A DNA stretch of 64,000 bases, taken from contig JAOTOL010001642.1 in the NCBI GenBank assembly GCA_034440575.1, forward strand, positions 744,001 through 808,000, given 5' to 3'. The position numbers and the translations under genes are program-made. Position 1 is the stretch's first letter, and every line of letters starts with the position of its first letter. This document shows, piece after piece, positions 48,801 to 60,846 of this stretch. Origin of the DNA: Imbricaverruca yamaguchii (Eukaryota > Arthropoda > Thecostraca > Neoverrucidae). The notes below the pieces were generated by a model. That model made no database searches. It saw only the letters and a program-made list of their open reading frames with translations, and had not been told where the DNA came from.

Positions 48801-49974
48801 CGGCCGAGGAACTTACCATTACGATTACGGATTGATCTGGAAATGATTTATCGGTGCATTTCTTATCCAATATGCTGACCTCCTGTGGCAAACAATGCAT
48901 ATTGATGTCTACCTTTCCTTAAATTGCTCCTTGTAATATAACAATATACCTGAAGTGATTTATTGAAGGCAGTTGCAACGGAGGTGGTATAAAGTCCGTT
49001 CTAGGTTGACAAAACGTAATATGGCGAAACATATTGAACGTGGTATCCTAAAGTGCGTTTTTACAACATTCCCAGACGTAGAGCGTATATAGAGTTCATA
49101 TCCAGAGCATTTTCGCATCTGTGGGCACACGTGAGTAGCCTATGCACGCACACGTGTGAAACTTATACGTGTACACGTGTGCAACGTATATGTACACAGG
49201 TATACATAAACGTACATCCAAGCCAAGGAGATGGGCGAAGGAACACTTGGCAAGTTCATAGGACAAAAATTTGTTTTTGAATGCTTTCCCTGGAACGTCG
49301 TATATCCAAGTTAGCATCTTCCCAGGTTTGAAGGGCGACTTCTTCACTTACCTACTTTGCCGGTACAACCATGCACGTACGGGTACACAAGCGTACCTCA
49401 ACCCAGCCAAAGCATCCATGAATGGATATCACATTAACGTATGCAGCACACCGTTTCACGTGTTCTGTCGTCATTACATCGGCTCAGCACGTCTGCAGTG
49501 CGAACTGCCCGACTTTGGGAGATGACCAGCTCTGCTCGATGAGGAGGTCTTCGTTGCAAATCGGGCACGGACGGCCGATTTGGGCGACACAAAAACACAA
49601 AATCCTCACCGCGCAGCCTTTTTTCCCCGAGTCTGTACATTACACGAGACAAACGAGCCCAACACGCACACTCTCGCCAGCAGCCTGCGAATTAGCGCGA
49701 GAAACACCTCCATCTGGAAGTGGCTCGGGCCGCGGGGCCGCAGCTTCTGTCAGACCTCAAGTGCGGCGGCGGATGGATGGCGCGCGCGGTCCAGAAGCCA
49801 TTTCCGGCGGTCGCTGATTTGTGGCCGTGCGCCACAATGGCCGTCCGTGTGCCGGGCCGTTCCATTAGGCGGCGGCTCGCCGGCCGGCCCGATCTCCGGC
49901 CGGCGCCATTCAGCGCTAAACGAGTGTCGCAGAACGTCGGCTCGGTGTCGGTCCCGCCGAGCCGTATCGTCGGC
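48801..49974. other. Unique sequence, E-box cluster and CpG-rich end
   Basis: Three CACGTG hexamers lie at 49128, 49151 and 49174 in an ACGTGT-rich segment. The part from 49730 is CpG-rich with open frames on both strands but no domain. Confidence 0.5.
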
Positions 49975-50238
49975 GGCGACGGGCCTGGCCGATGGCCGGC
50001 TGAGATGTGACTGCCGGGATCCTTTGCCAGGTGTGGGGGGGGGGGTGATGAGACACTGCCGAGACGGACCTGGCCGATGGCCGAGTACGATGTGACTGGC
50101 AATATCCTTTGCCAGATGGGATGGTATACGACACGGCCGACGCAGCGGCTGGCAGTCTTCTTTGTCAGATAGGAGGTGGAGGTGTGGGGTGGTGGAAGCG
50201 ACACCGCTTAACGAGCCGGCTGGCAGTCCCCTTTCATT
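49975..50238. repeat. Diverged repeat of about 85 bp, 3 copies
   Basis: CCTGGCCGATGGCCG, GATGTGACTG and ATCCTTTGCCAG recur in order, the third copy strongly diverged. A G-run of about 11 lies near 50036-50046. Confidence 0.75.
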
Positions 50239-50514
50239 GTGATGTGTGGATGTTTAAGGGCTACCACTATGCGGTGTTGCTAGCAGTCTCCTCCGCTTGA
50301 GTGGATTGTGGGGAGCTGATGGGAGCTGGGATGAATCTACGTCGTTGTACACTATCTTCACTAGATAATACTGCGTACCAATTCAACAGGAAATGTGTTA
50401 TGCCAAACTGCATCCATCAATCAAGTCTCGGGAAGCTCCCCGGATATGTTGAGCGGAGCCCGATGGAGCATGCAAGTGTGGCGAGGGCGTTCTGCTTGGA
50501 TATTGTGTTATTGC
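50239..50514. other. Unique spacer
   Basis: Nothing recognised. Confidence 0.5.
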
Positions 50515-50798
50515 GTTCTTGCTATATTGCGAGTTTGTGATGTCGTGATGTTGTATGATTGTGCTGTTGTGATGTGATATTGCGATGCTATGATATTGTG
50601 ATATTGTAATATTGTGATGTTCTGATATTGTGATATTGTAATATTGTGATGTTATGATATTGTGATGTTATGATATTGTGATGTGTTGATGTTGCGATGA
50701 TGTCACGTTGTGAGTTTTGTGTCCTTATGCTGCTGTGCTGCTGTGATGTTGCGATGTTGTATCGTTGTGATGTTGTGATGCTGTGATATCGCACCAGT
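50515..50798. repeat. 9-bp-type repeat TGTGATATT / TGTGATGTT
   Basis: AT-rich irregular array of TGTGAT, ATTGTGATATTG and GATGTTG modules, marked by strong T/G versus A/C strand asymmetry. Confidence 0.9.
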
Positions 50799-51320
50799 AC
50801 TTGACTGCGTTGACAAGGCCAAACCAGTAACAGCTACTGTTGACCAGTGACGAGCTACGCCAGTGTTCTCAGTGGCAGGAGGGGAGCTCCAGTAGCTGAT
50901 GTTGCTACAGACGGTGACGAAGAGGACGTGACACGGCCGCACCTGACCCAACGACTTGCCCAGGTCACCGGCGAGGTCAGTCCGGGTCACGAGAGGTCGC
51001 GCAGCCACCAGTGCAGCGTCGCTGCCAGGTGCATGTATGCGGTGCGATCGTTATCTCCAGCCAAGCGGCGCGAACACGCACGTCACGCCTTGCGCCCAAA
51101 ACATTGCGTGAACCCGCATCGCACCCGAAACACCCGCCCCGAAAAAACCACCCCGCTCAATGGCACCGCCCAAAAATCGCACGACCACGGCAAAAACAGC
51201 GCCGTGCCGAGACCGGTTTCCGGCGAACATTCTGCACGTCGGCGAACCTACGAACGCCACCGAAGTCATCCCACCACCTCAGCCTCAGCCACACAAAACA
51301 GCGCACCGCAGTGCTGTCAT
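50799..51320. other. Unique GC-rich spacer
   Basis: It begins the longest open frame of the window (50847-52790, +), which continues through a (CA)n tract and the 57-bp array. This part has no recognisable domain. Confidence 0.5.
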
Positions 51321-51325
51321 AGCGC

Positions 51326-51327
51326 GT

Positions 51328-51416
<89 letters not shown>

Positions 51417-51422
51417 CGCACG

Positions 51423-51493
<71 letters not shown>
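51326..51493. repeat. (CA)n microsatellite
   Basis: About 80 CA units, with CG substitutions clustered at 51409-51425. Confidence 0.98.
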
Positions 51494-51494
<1 letters not shown>

Positions 51495-51603
51495 GCCACG
51501 TCACCAGCACCAGCACTACGTCACCAGCACCAGCACCACGTCACCAGCACCAGCACCACGTCACCAGCACCAGCACCACGTCACCAGCACCAGCACCACG
51601 TCC
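51495..51603. repeat. 20-bp repeat ACGTCACCAGCACCAGCACC, 5 copies
   Basis: Near-perfect copies directly abutting the (CA)n tract. Each contains two CAGCAC modules. Confidence 0.96.
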
Positions 51604-51726
51604 CGTTCACCATGTGCGGTGATCTCGCCATACAGAGAGCAGGAGGATGGCGGCTGGCGGTCAGAGCGGTCGCCGACAGGCCGCAGGGCGCCACCCGGAC
51701 CGTAACGCAGGCAGGGGCGCGGCCCG
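51604..51726. other. Unique spacer
   Basis: GC-rich linker between two arrays. Confidence 0.5.
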
Positions 51727-52746
51727 AGAGGTGCGACACCAGCGCGGCGACAGTCCGTAACTGGCGACAACTGAGGCGGCCCGACAGGTGCGACACCAGC
51801 GCGGCGACAGTCCGTAATTGGCGACAACTGAGGCGGCCCGACAGGTGCGACACCAGCGCGGCGACACTCCGTAATTGGCGACAACTGAGGCGGCCCGACA
51901 GGTGCGACACCAGCGCGGCGACAGTCCGTAATTGGCGACAACTGAGGCGACCACAGGTGCGACACCAGCCGGCGACAGTCCGTAATTGGCGACAACTGAG
52001 GCGGCCCGACAGGTGCGACACCAGCGCGGCGACAGTCCGTAATTGGCGACAACTGAGGCGGCCCGACAGGTGCGACACCAGCGCGGCGACAGTCCGTAAT
52101 TGGCGACAACTGAGGCGGCCCGACAGGTGCGACACCAGCGCGGCGACAGTCCGTAATTGGCGACAACTGAGGCGGCCCGACAGGTGCGACACCAGCGCGG
52201 CGACAGTCCGTAATTGGCGACAACTGAGGCGGCCCGCCAGGTGCGACACCAGCGCGGCGACAGTCCGTAATTGGCGACAACTGAGGCGGCCCGACAGGTG
52301 CGACACCAGCGCGGCGACAGTCCGTAACTGGCGACAACTGAGGCGGCCCGCCAGGTGCGACACCAGCGCAGGGACAGTCCGTAATTGGCGACAACTGAGG
52401 CGGCCCGACAGGTGCGACACCAGCGCGGCGACAGTCCGTAATTGGCGACAACTGAGGCGGCCCGCCAGGTGCGACACCAGCGCGGCGACAGTCCGTAATT
52501 GGCGACAACTGAGGCGGCCCGCCAGGTGCGACACCAGCGCGGCGACAGTCCGTAATTGGCGACAACTGAGGCGGCCCGACAGGTGCGACACCAGCGCGGC
52601 GACAGTCCGTAATTGGCGACAACTGAGGCGGCCCGCCAGGTGCGACACCAGCGCGGCGACAGTCCGTAATTGGCGACAACTGAGGCGGCCCGCCAGGTGC
52701 GACACCAGCGCGGCGACAGTCCGTAATTGGCGACAACTGAGGCGGA
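51727..52746. repeat. 57-bp minisatellite, about 18 copies
   Basis: The unit contains GGTGCGACACCAGCGCGGCG, ACAGTCCGTAATTGGCGAC and AACTGAGGCGGCCCG. The length is a multiple of 3. One + frame (647 codons over 50847-52790) and three - frames (433, 374 and 439 codons) are open. The copy starting at 51901 is 55 bp and the next is 56 bp, together minus 3, so the frame is kept. The + frame carries a 19-residue repeat ending TVRNWRQLRRPDRCDTSAA. Substitutions are both silent (AAC/AAT) and replacing (GAC/GCC), so coding is not demonstrated. Confidence 0.95.
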
Positions 52747-53550
52747 CGTCGCGTCAGACCGCTGCTGCACTGATGCACAGCTGTCAGTGATTGATTGTCC
52801 TGTCGCCGGGTGCAATGAGTACTGAGCAGCTCGTGCTCCTCGTGTGGCCGCACCGGTCCCATGCGGACCGACAGTTTTTTTCCCGAAGCGACACTGAACA
52901 GGTGCTGCTGATTGGTGGTCAGCTGATGACACCGGTTTGCAATGTACCAGCACCGCCATGTGATGACCAGTCGAGAACACTCATTTGGTCAGAAGAGCGT
53001 TTCGACAAAGGATGCAGTAACTCTATTTGGAGACTCATAATCCCATGCAAGTTGCGATGCGAAAATACCTCGGGTCCTAATCAATTATTTCAATACATTC
53101 TGAGGTTCTTCCTCCGAAACTTTTTGATAGAGTATGGTAAGACAATTTCTCGACTTCCGCTTAATTCCGAAGCCAACAGAGGCGTAATTGGATTTGCTTC
53201 CACCGCTCCCGCGTCTGCTCGCTAATTATCCAGCGTCGGCTGCCAGAAAAAGCGGCAGAAAATACCACCCCACAAGGGGCCATGACCGGTTCTTGAAATT
53301 GGCTTCCAAGGAAGACCATCGCACTTTACCGTCTGAGAAAAGTACTTTCACTATATAAAATATCATGCGGGCTATTTCAATAACTGCGACTAAGTGAACA
53401 TAAGCTTAAATGTGTGAGATGTGTGGAAAGGAAGTATCTCTGGAAAAGCGTTAAGAAATGGTTTGAGACGGACATCAGCGTCATATTATTTTAGTTAGGT
53501 CATGTGTACGACGATATAATCGCGATATTAGTTCAGTGGAATAAAAGAAG
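52747..53550. other. Unique sequence
   Basis: A 144-codon + frame (52791-53225) begins one base after the stop of the 647-codon frame. It has no repeats and no recognisable domain. It could be an exon of an unknown gene or chance; I do not call it. Confidence 0.4.
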
Positions 53551-54030
<480 letters not shown>

Positions 54031-54129
54031 AAAGGAAAGGGGGCGGGATCGGGCACGGCCGACACCAACTGCCCCCGCTTTGGTTCCGCTCACTCGCCCG
54101 CACAGAGCTGCGAAGCGTTGCTTGTCATC
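54031..54129. other. Unique spacer
   Basis: Short GC-rich segment; nothing recognised. Confidence 0.5.
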
Positions 54130-54850
54130 TCGACAATGCGGGCCGATAGGCGTGCGACACACTGACCATACGACTGACAAACAAGCGTGTGACACACTAA
54201 CCACTCGGCTGATATATGAGCGTGCAACACACTGATCACTCAGCTAATACACAAGCGTGCGACACACTCACCACATAGCTGATAAACAAGCGTGCGACAC
54301 ACTGGCCACTCGGCTGGTATTCACGCGTGCGACACACTGACCACTTGGCTGATAGTCACGCGTGCGACACACTGACAACCAAACTGATATGCCAGCGTGC
54401 AACACACTAACCAGACGACTGACAAACAGGCGTGCGGCATGCCCACCAATCTACTGACAGACAGGCGTGCGACGCACTGGTCAGCCTACTGGCAGATAGA
54501 CATGCGACACACTGACCAACCGACTGACAAACAGGCGTGCGACACACTCGTCAACCGACTGGCAGACAGGCGTGCGACACAATGATCAACCGACTTGCAG
54601 ACAGGAGTGCGACACCCTCGCCAATCGACCGGCAAATAAGTGTGCGACACACTCGCCAACCGACTGGCAGACAGGAATGCGACACCCTCGCCAATCGACC
54701 GACAAACAAGTGTGCGACACCCTCGCCAACCGACTGGCAGACAGGAGTGACTAGCAGACCCGGCGTGGCGGCAGCTGACAGGAAGCGGTCTGGCGTCTGT
54801 ACCAGATAACCGACCGGCAGACAGGCGTGCGACACACTGGTCAGCCTCCG
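54130..54850. repeat. 35-bp minisatellite, about 18 copies
   Basis: The unit is GCGTGCGACACACTGACCAA + CCGACTGACAAACAG. The left copies are more diverged (CGGCTGATA types) and the right copies carry CTCGCCAACCGACTGGCAGA. A break with a non-repeat segment occurs at about 54755-54810. Confidence 0.94.
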
Positions 54851-54944
54851 GGCAGACGGGCACGACCCAGGGCGGCGGCAGCTGACAGGAAGCGAGCTGC
54901 GACGCGACGTTTGTACCGGATAACCGCCTGAGCCGCTCACAGTC

Positions 54945-55562
54945 ACCCGGCGCGCCGTCTGTGTCAGACTGGATCGTGACAGTCACCGGCGCAGTCGCGC
55001 GCCGTCTGTGTCAGACTGGCCGTGCGACATGGCTCGGTATGCCGTCTGTGTCAGACTGGCCGTGCGACAGTAGACCGGTACTCCGTCTTTGTCAGACTGG
55101 CTGTGCGACAGTAGCCCGGTACACCGTCTTTGTCAGACTGGCCGTGCGACATGGCTCGGTATGCCGTCTGTGTCAGACTGGCCGTGCGACATGGCCCGGT
55201 ATGCAGTCTGTGTCAGACTGGCCGTGCGACATGGCGTCCGGTATGCCGTCTGTGTCAGACTGGCCGTGCGACATGGCCGTATGCTTGTCAGACTGGCCGT
55301 GGACAGTCCCTTCGTCTTTGTCAGACTGGCCGTGCGACAGTCGCCCAACGTCTTTGTCCGACTGGCTGTGCGACAGTCACCCGGCGCGCCGTCTGTGTCA
55401 GACTGGCCGTGCGACAGTCACCCAACGTCTGTGTCAGACTGGCTGTGCGACAGTCACCCAACGTCTGTGTCAGACTGGCTGTGCGACAGTCGCCCAACGT
55501 CTTTGTCAGACTGGCTGTGCGACAGTAGCCCGGCGCACCGTCTTTGTCAGACTGGCCGAGTG
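54945..55562. repeat. 36-44-bp variable-length minisatellite, about 16 copies
   Basis: Core GTCAGACTGGCCGTGCGACA followed by a variable linker (TGGCTCGGTATGCCGTCTGT, GTCGCCCAACGTCTTT, GTCACCCGGCGCGCCGTC). It shares the GTGCGACA octamer with the two arrays to its left. Confidence 0.94.
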
Positions 55563-56362
55563 AGAAGGACGCGACACCGCCCATCTGTATACTGTGGCGG
55601 CCGTCGCCGTTCAATTTGTTTATCATGTTGGTGGGCGTAATGCCGCTTGAACACAGACGAGAATGTTCAGGCTACCGAGTTCAGTTTCTAAATGAACATG
55701 CAGCCGGTCCATAGTCGTGGGCGTTTGTGTACTGCCGACGAGTGAGAGAAGACGTGGAAGCTTGAAATTGGCTATCTTTCCACCCGAAAAAAAAACTTTG
55801 TTCAAAGTCACGACACTGATCTCATAGCTTCTCTTCAACAGAGTTAACTCCGAAAGCTCCCATTAACCAAACCGCATGCTCGAACATACCCAAGCTGGAA
55901 AGCGAGCATTCTGAATAAACGTGGCGATGACATCCAGCACAACTAACCGGTTTGTGTCCCACGTCCGTTACATGCAGAACAGTTAGCCGGCCTGTGCCCC
56001 GCCTCGGCTACATCTGCAACGCTGGGTGGCTGCAGCAACACGCATCCAGCGTCGAATGCATTGGTGCATGTCGTAGATTGCATATCGCCACCAAGCTTCT
56101 GCGTAATGCTGGACTCTCCGTCCCAATTTCCTGCAGTAGTTCGGGATATGCGGCAGTTCGGGACACAGGATGATCGCGTATCACTCCGTTGGCATATGTT
56201 TTGACCATGCTGATGTGCACTACTTCTGAAACTATAACGTATCGCTGAACATCGAAGCAACGATCCGAACCTGGAAGCATCTGGCATATGATGGGACTGC
56301 TCGCGATCGGTATGTGCGTGTATTCGGGGGTTATAACAGAGGTGTGCGAGGCGGTGCGAAGT
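55563..56362. other. Unique sequence
   Basis: No recognised gene. Two - frames are open through 55943-56340 and continue into the 20-bp array; neither shows a domain. Confidence 0.45.
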
Positions 56363-56364
56363 GC

Positions 56365-57087
56365 GGGCAGCCTGGAGCGAGCGACGGCTGCCCGGGGCGA
56401 GCGACGGCTGCCCGGGGCGAGCGACGGCTGCCCGGGGCGAGCGACGGCTGCCCGGGGCGAGCGACGGCTGCCCGGGACGAGCGACGGCTGCCCGGGCCGA
56501 GCGACGGCTGCCCGGGGCGAGCAACGGCTGCCCGGGGCGAGCGACGGCTGCCCGGGGCGAGCGACGGCTGCCCGGGGCGAGCGACGGCTGCCCGGGGCAA
56601 GCGACGGCTGCCCGGGGCGAGCGACGGCTGCCCGGGGCGAGCGACGGCTGCCCGGGGCGAGCGACGGCTGCCCGGGGCGAGCGACGGCTGCCCGGGGCGA
56701 GCGACGGCTGCCCGGGGCGAGCGACGGCTGCCCGGGGCGAGCGACGGCTGCCCGGGGCGAGCGACGGCCAGCGACGGCTGCCCGGGGCGAGCGACGGCTG
56801 CCCGGGGCGACGGCTGCCCGGGGCGAGCGACGGCTGCCCGGGGCGAGCGACGGCTGCCCGGGGCGAGCGACGGCTGCCCGGGGCGAGCGACGGCTGCCCG
56901 GGGCGAGCGATGGCTGCCCGGGGCGAGCGACGGCTGCCCGGGGCGAGCGACGGCTGCCCGGGGCGAGCGACGGCTGCCCGGGGCGAGCGACGGCTGCCCG
57001 GGGCGAGCGACGGCTGCCCGGGGCGAGCGACGGCTGCCCGGGGCGAGCGACGGCTGCCTGGCGCGAGCGACGGCTGCCGGGTCGCCA
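56365..57087. repeat. 20-bp minisatellite GCGAGCGACGGCTGCCCGGG, about 35 copies
   Basis: The most homogeneous array of the window: most copies are identical. Two are truncated (near 56765 and 56808), and single-base variants include AACGG, GATGG, GGCAA, GGACG and GGCCG. There are three or four CpGs per unit. Five of six frames are open for more than 240 codons. Confidence 0.98.
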
Positions 57088-58184
57088 ACGGCTCCCCGAT
57101 GGCCAGTTAGCAGGCTCGTAGCGCAGCCGCTCCATTAACCCGTCAGTTACAGTCCGATTACTGCCGACGGCTTCGGCGCGTCCGAGCCAAGTGGCGGGTC
57201 GAGCGTGCCAAGACGATCTCCGCCGGTTTAACCGTAAGAGGTTACCGGCCACGTCGTTGGTGACGGTTCAGATGAGTGGGGGCTCGACGATTAGCCTCGA
57301 AGCGAAACACATTACCAGGCGTATTAGTAGAGCAAACATCCAGCTGGCGCCGATCACTGGCAGAAACCAGAGGCATTAGCTGGTGCTGAGAAAATTACCC
57401 AGGACTTGGCAGGAAGATAAAAACCGGCAAAAGTTGGCTTTCAGGGAAACAGCCTGATTGACACAAAACACCGACGTCCCGAAATGATGACGCGATGGTC
57501 GTAGTGAGTAAAGAACCAAAGCCACCACCGAAGCCATTATAGTGCACATTTCGTCACGGGCAGTACGCCCTGCAACTTGACAGTGTTCAAATGTCCATGC
57601 AATCGATTGGGTACAAGTCAGTAATAAGCTGGCGTACGAATTGACAACATGAGAGTTCCAAAGCAATCGTCTTTGCCAGCGACGGAGGTCAGACCGTTGG
57701 GATGACCAGTGGAATCTGAAATCAGCCCACACGTTCTTGATAAACAGTTCTTGGAACAGCATGCAATCGTCATACCGATAGTGAGATCAATCGACAAGTT
57801 CAAGCCGGCGAGTGCATTTTCTTCCGTAGTGTTATCATGAAACTTAAGATCGGATCGCGTAGTGCCCCCATGAGCGGGCGACGCCCGAGAGCGGGAAATT
57901 TAAGACCGTATCACGAAGAGCGGGGAACGCCCCCCCCCCCCAAGTAAAAATGTAGTGAAGCATAGCATTACACCTATGTGCGTTGCACGGAAAGATTGGC
58001 CCGGATCAAAAAACGATCCTGACCCCTTATCCAAGGTTTGTTGCGCCGTTGACACCACATTGAAGGTTTTTTTGCGCCGCTGACCCTCATCTAAGGTTTG
58101 TGACGTTGCGAATGCCCCTGCGGATGCGCTGGGCTGCACTTACCTTCAAAATCAGAAAATCCATTGCAACACAGGTGACGTCTG
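57088..58184. other. Unique sequence
   Basis: A 128-codon - frame (57376-57762) is the longest; no domain is recognised. At 57995-58105 TTGCGCCG(C/T)TGAC and AAGGTTTGT recur as a faded three-copy repeat. A C-run lies at about 57931-57942. Confidence 0.45.
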
Positions 58185-58562
58185 TTTCATGTCAGGTGAC
58201 CCCGCACCAGGCGAGTCCCCACCACGTCCGAACGGTCGCGCGGGCACCAATGTCAGGTGAACCCCGCACCAGCCGAGTCCCCACCACGTCCGAACGGTCG
58301 CGCGGGCACCAATGTCAGGTGAACCCCGCACCAACCGAGTCCCCACCACGTCCGAACGGTCGCGCGGGCACCAATGTCAGGTGACCCCCGCACCAGCCGA
58401 GTCCCCACCACGTCCGAACGGTCGCGCGGGCACCAATGTCAGGTAACCCCCGCACCAGCCGAGTCCCCACCACGTCCGCACGGTCGCGCGGGCACCAATG
58501 TCAGGTGACCCCGCACCAGCCGAGTCCCCACCACGTCCGAACTGGTGCACGGACGCCAATCA
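58185..58562. repeat. 62-bp minisatellite, 6 copies
   Basis: The unit starts GTCAGGTGAACCCCGCACCA, continues GCCGAGTCCCCACCACGTCC and ends with GAACGGTCGCGCGGGCACCAAT. Near-identical copies; the last one diverges (GAACTGGTGCACGG). Confidence 0.97.
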
Positions 58563-60084
58563 CAAGTCGGAGCCGATCCTGTCTGGCCGCATGCACTCGT
58601 CCGCGGAACTGCCGATGTGGCGGAGTCTACCTCCGCTGTGGCCGACTTGCCCAGGACGCGGTCGGCCGACAATTCACCACCCGCCACCAGACGCGCTGCC
58701 GCACCACTCACGCGCGTCCTGCGCCGTCGCAGCGTAGACGGCGACAGCGGCGGCAACATCAGTCGCCGCGGAGCTACCGCCGTCGCGGTTCGCTCGACGG
58801 CCACCAGGGCGGCGCCACGGCCGACCGCGCAGGTGGCCCTGCCGACGGGGAGCGAGGGGAGCACACGGGGCTGGGGAAGGGAGTGTCAGCCAGCGGGGGA
58901 GGGATGTTAAGGTGGATGTGCCGTTGGCGTCATGCAGTAATATGGTCGGTGTCTTTGGCTTTGAAAACCGATCTTACTTTTGGTTTAAAAAGAAGGCTGT
59001 TTATGAAAAATCGAAGAGTCGATTGGTCTCGACCCAATCGTTGTTCAATATTTTCCCTATTCTCACAACCGTATTACTAGTTGGGTCAACATTAGCACAA
59101 TCAAGTATCGTTATCAATCCAGGGCTCAGAAAACAGATTCCACACTGAATGACTTACTGAAGGCCTATTCCGATGGAGGAGGGATTTCTGAAACCCTGGA
59201 TCGTAATATGTTCCACATTGCCATAACTTTGCCTTTGTGCCACCACATTGCCATTCCTATATTCAATCACGTTGCTTGCATTGAGGACGTACCTTTGTTT
59301 CTTCAGTAATTTAAAATAGTACTAAAATGCATGCATAAACCCCCAGTTGCGTGTGAATAAAGAGGGAGGAGGTGTATGACGAGTAAAGGCGAGTTGATCT
59401 AGTTTATCTGGATTCCGTTGTCCTAGGAAGCCTCCCCAATCGGATTTGTTGCAGCCTCGGGAAGATGACGCGCAAAAGCGCGGTATCATTTCGATGCAGC
59501 CAAATGCAAGTGAATGCCAATTCGTTATTGAAGTTGTTAAGCCATGTTACTTCACCAAGAAATGAAGATGTTTCCGGAAACATACCCGGCGCATTTTAGC
59601 CCAAGATTTGGATTTCTTAGAGCCTTTGTATCCTTACTGTAGTCAATGTGTCAATATGGCGAAGCTGGCCGTCCATATTTGCATCGTCTCTGGGCCACGG
59701 TATATTACTGATGATGATTGCTTCTCCTAAGACGAGGTCCTTAAAATTGATCGACCGGGAATGACCGTTCTGATTAGAAATGTCCTCAAAGGAACACGAA
59801 TATGAACTGTCAAAGGTCAATGACTCCCTCGCTTTTCCTGGTTCTAGCAATTAGCTTTACGGATAAAAATGTAACTTAGTCGTCCAGTTTTCCAGGCGTA
59901 CATACGTCCCTACTCACATGCTTCGTCCATCACATTTATTTATTTATTATTTATTTAACAATACATGCCCTCCACGTGCAGTGGCTGTTACGGACAGGAC
60001 ATGGACGTCTGGCTCTGCATGTGGCTGCGGAACACTGGAGAGCTGCACGTTCGGCATCGGTTCAGACAGCGCAGTTGGGCAACG
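58563..60084. other. Unique sequence, CpG-rich then AT-rich
   Basis: The CpG-rich part (58563-58880) has opposing frames of 121, 141 and 214 codons without domains. Beyond 58900 it is AT-rich. A T-rich ATTTATTTATTTATT tract lies at about 59934-59955. Confidence 0.45.
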
Positions 60085-60378
60085 TGTCAGCACCAACCCT
60101 CATTCAGAGCAGCCGAAACCAGCGCTGGTCAACACGTCACCGTCGAGTCTCGTGCCCAGCGCAGCCGAGCACAGCGCTGGTCAACACGTCACCGTCAGCT
60201 TTCGTCCAGCGCAGCCGAACCCAGCGCTGGGCAACGGGTCAGCACCAACCCTCGTCCAGTGCAGCCGAACCCAGCGCTGGTCAACACATCACCGTCGAGT
60301 CTCGTGTCCAAAGCAGCCGACCATAGCGCCGGGCAGCACGTCACCGTCGAGTCTCGTGTCCAGCGCAGCCGATCGGAT
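60085..60378. repeat. 50-bp minisatellite, about 6 copies
   Basis: GTCACCGTCGAGTCTCGTGT alternates with GTCAGCACCAACCCTCGTCC as the first half. The second half, GCAGCCGAACCCAGCGCTGG + GCAAC, is shared. Two types of unit are interspersed. Confidence 0.94.
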
Positions 60379-60600
60379 GCTTGTCGCACTGGGCTCGCGT
60401 CCAGCGGGTCATGTTTGCAACACATGCCGATGACAGCCTGACAAATTGAGATGAAACACGACATTCCCTCCCCTGTCGGCACGGCCTGGAACGCTTCTCC
60501 GCAACCGCCATCCCCATGGTGGGGGTAGCGGCTTTGGTTGCTTAGTTCGAACAAAGCTGGCACAACCGAACGGCTGTGGGCGCGGATGACGTCCCCATGC
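60379..60600. other. Unique spacer
   Basis: Nothing recognised. Confidence 0.5.
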
Positions 60601-60602
60601 AT

Positions 60603-60695
60603 GGATGTATATGTATATATATGTATATATATATGCATCTATATATACATATGTATATATATATATATATGCATATATATATATATATATATATA

Positions 60696-60757
<62 letters not shown>

Positions 60758-60846
60758 TGCATGTGTATAGATGTATACATATATACATCCATATATACAT
60801 ATGTGCACACACACACATACATATTTATATATACATACATTAAGAG
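60603..60846. repeat. (AT)n-rich microsatellite with ATGCAT/ATGTAT interruptions
   Basis: An AT array regularly broken by GTAT, GCAT and ACAT modules and a CA patch near 60804-60816. It forms Tyr/Ile-rich false frames on both strands. Confidence 0.96.

Noticed and set aside
56008..57252. 414-codon minus-strand frame with an Arg/Ala/Pro repeat
   Set aside because: It is produced by the stop-free 20-bp array; five frames are equally open.
57376..57762. 128-codon minus-strand frame as a gene
   Set aside because: No recognisable domain, no repeat of the pattern elsewhere and no splice or promoter evidence; left as unique sequence.
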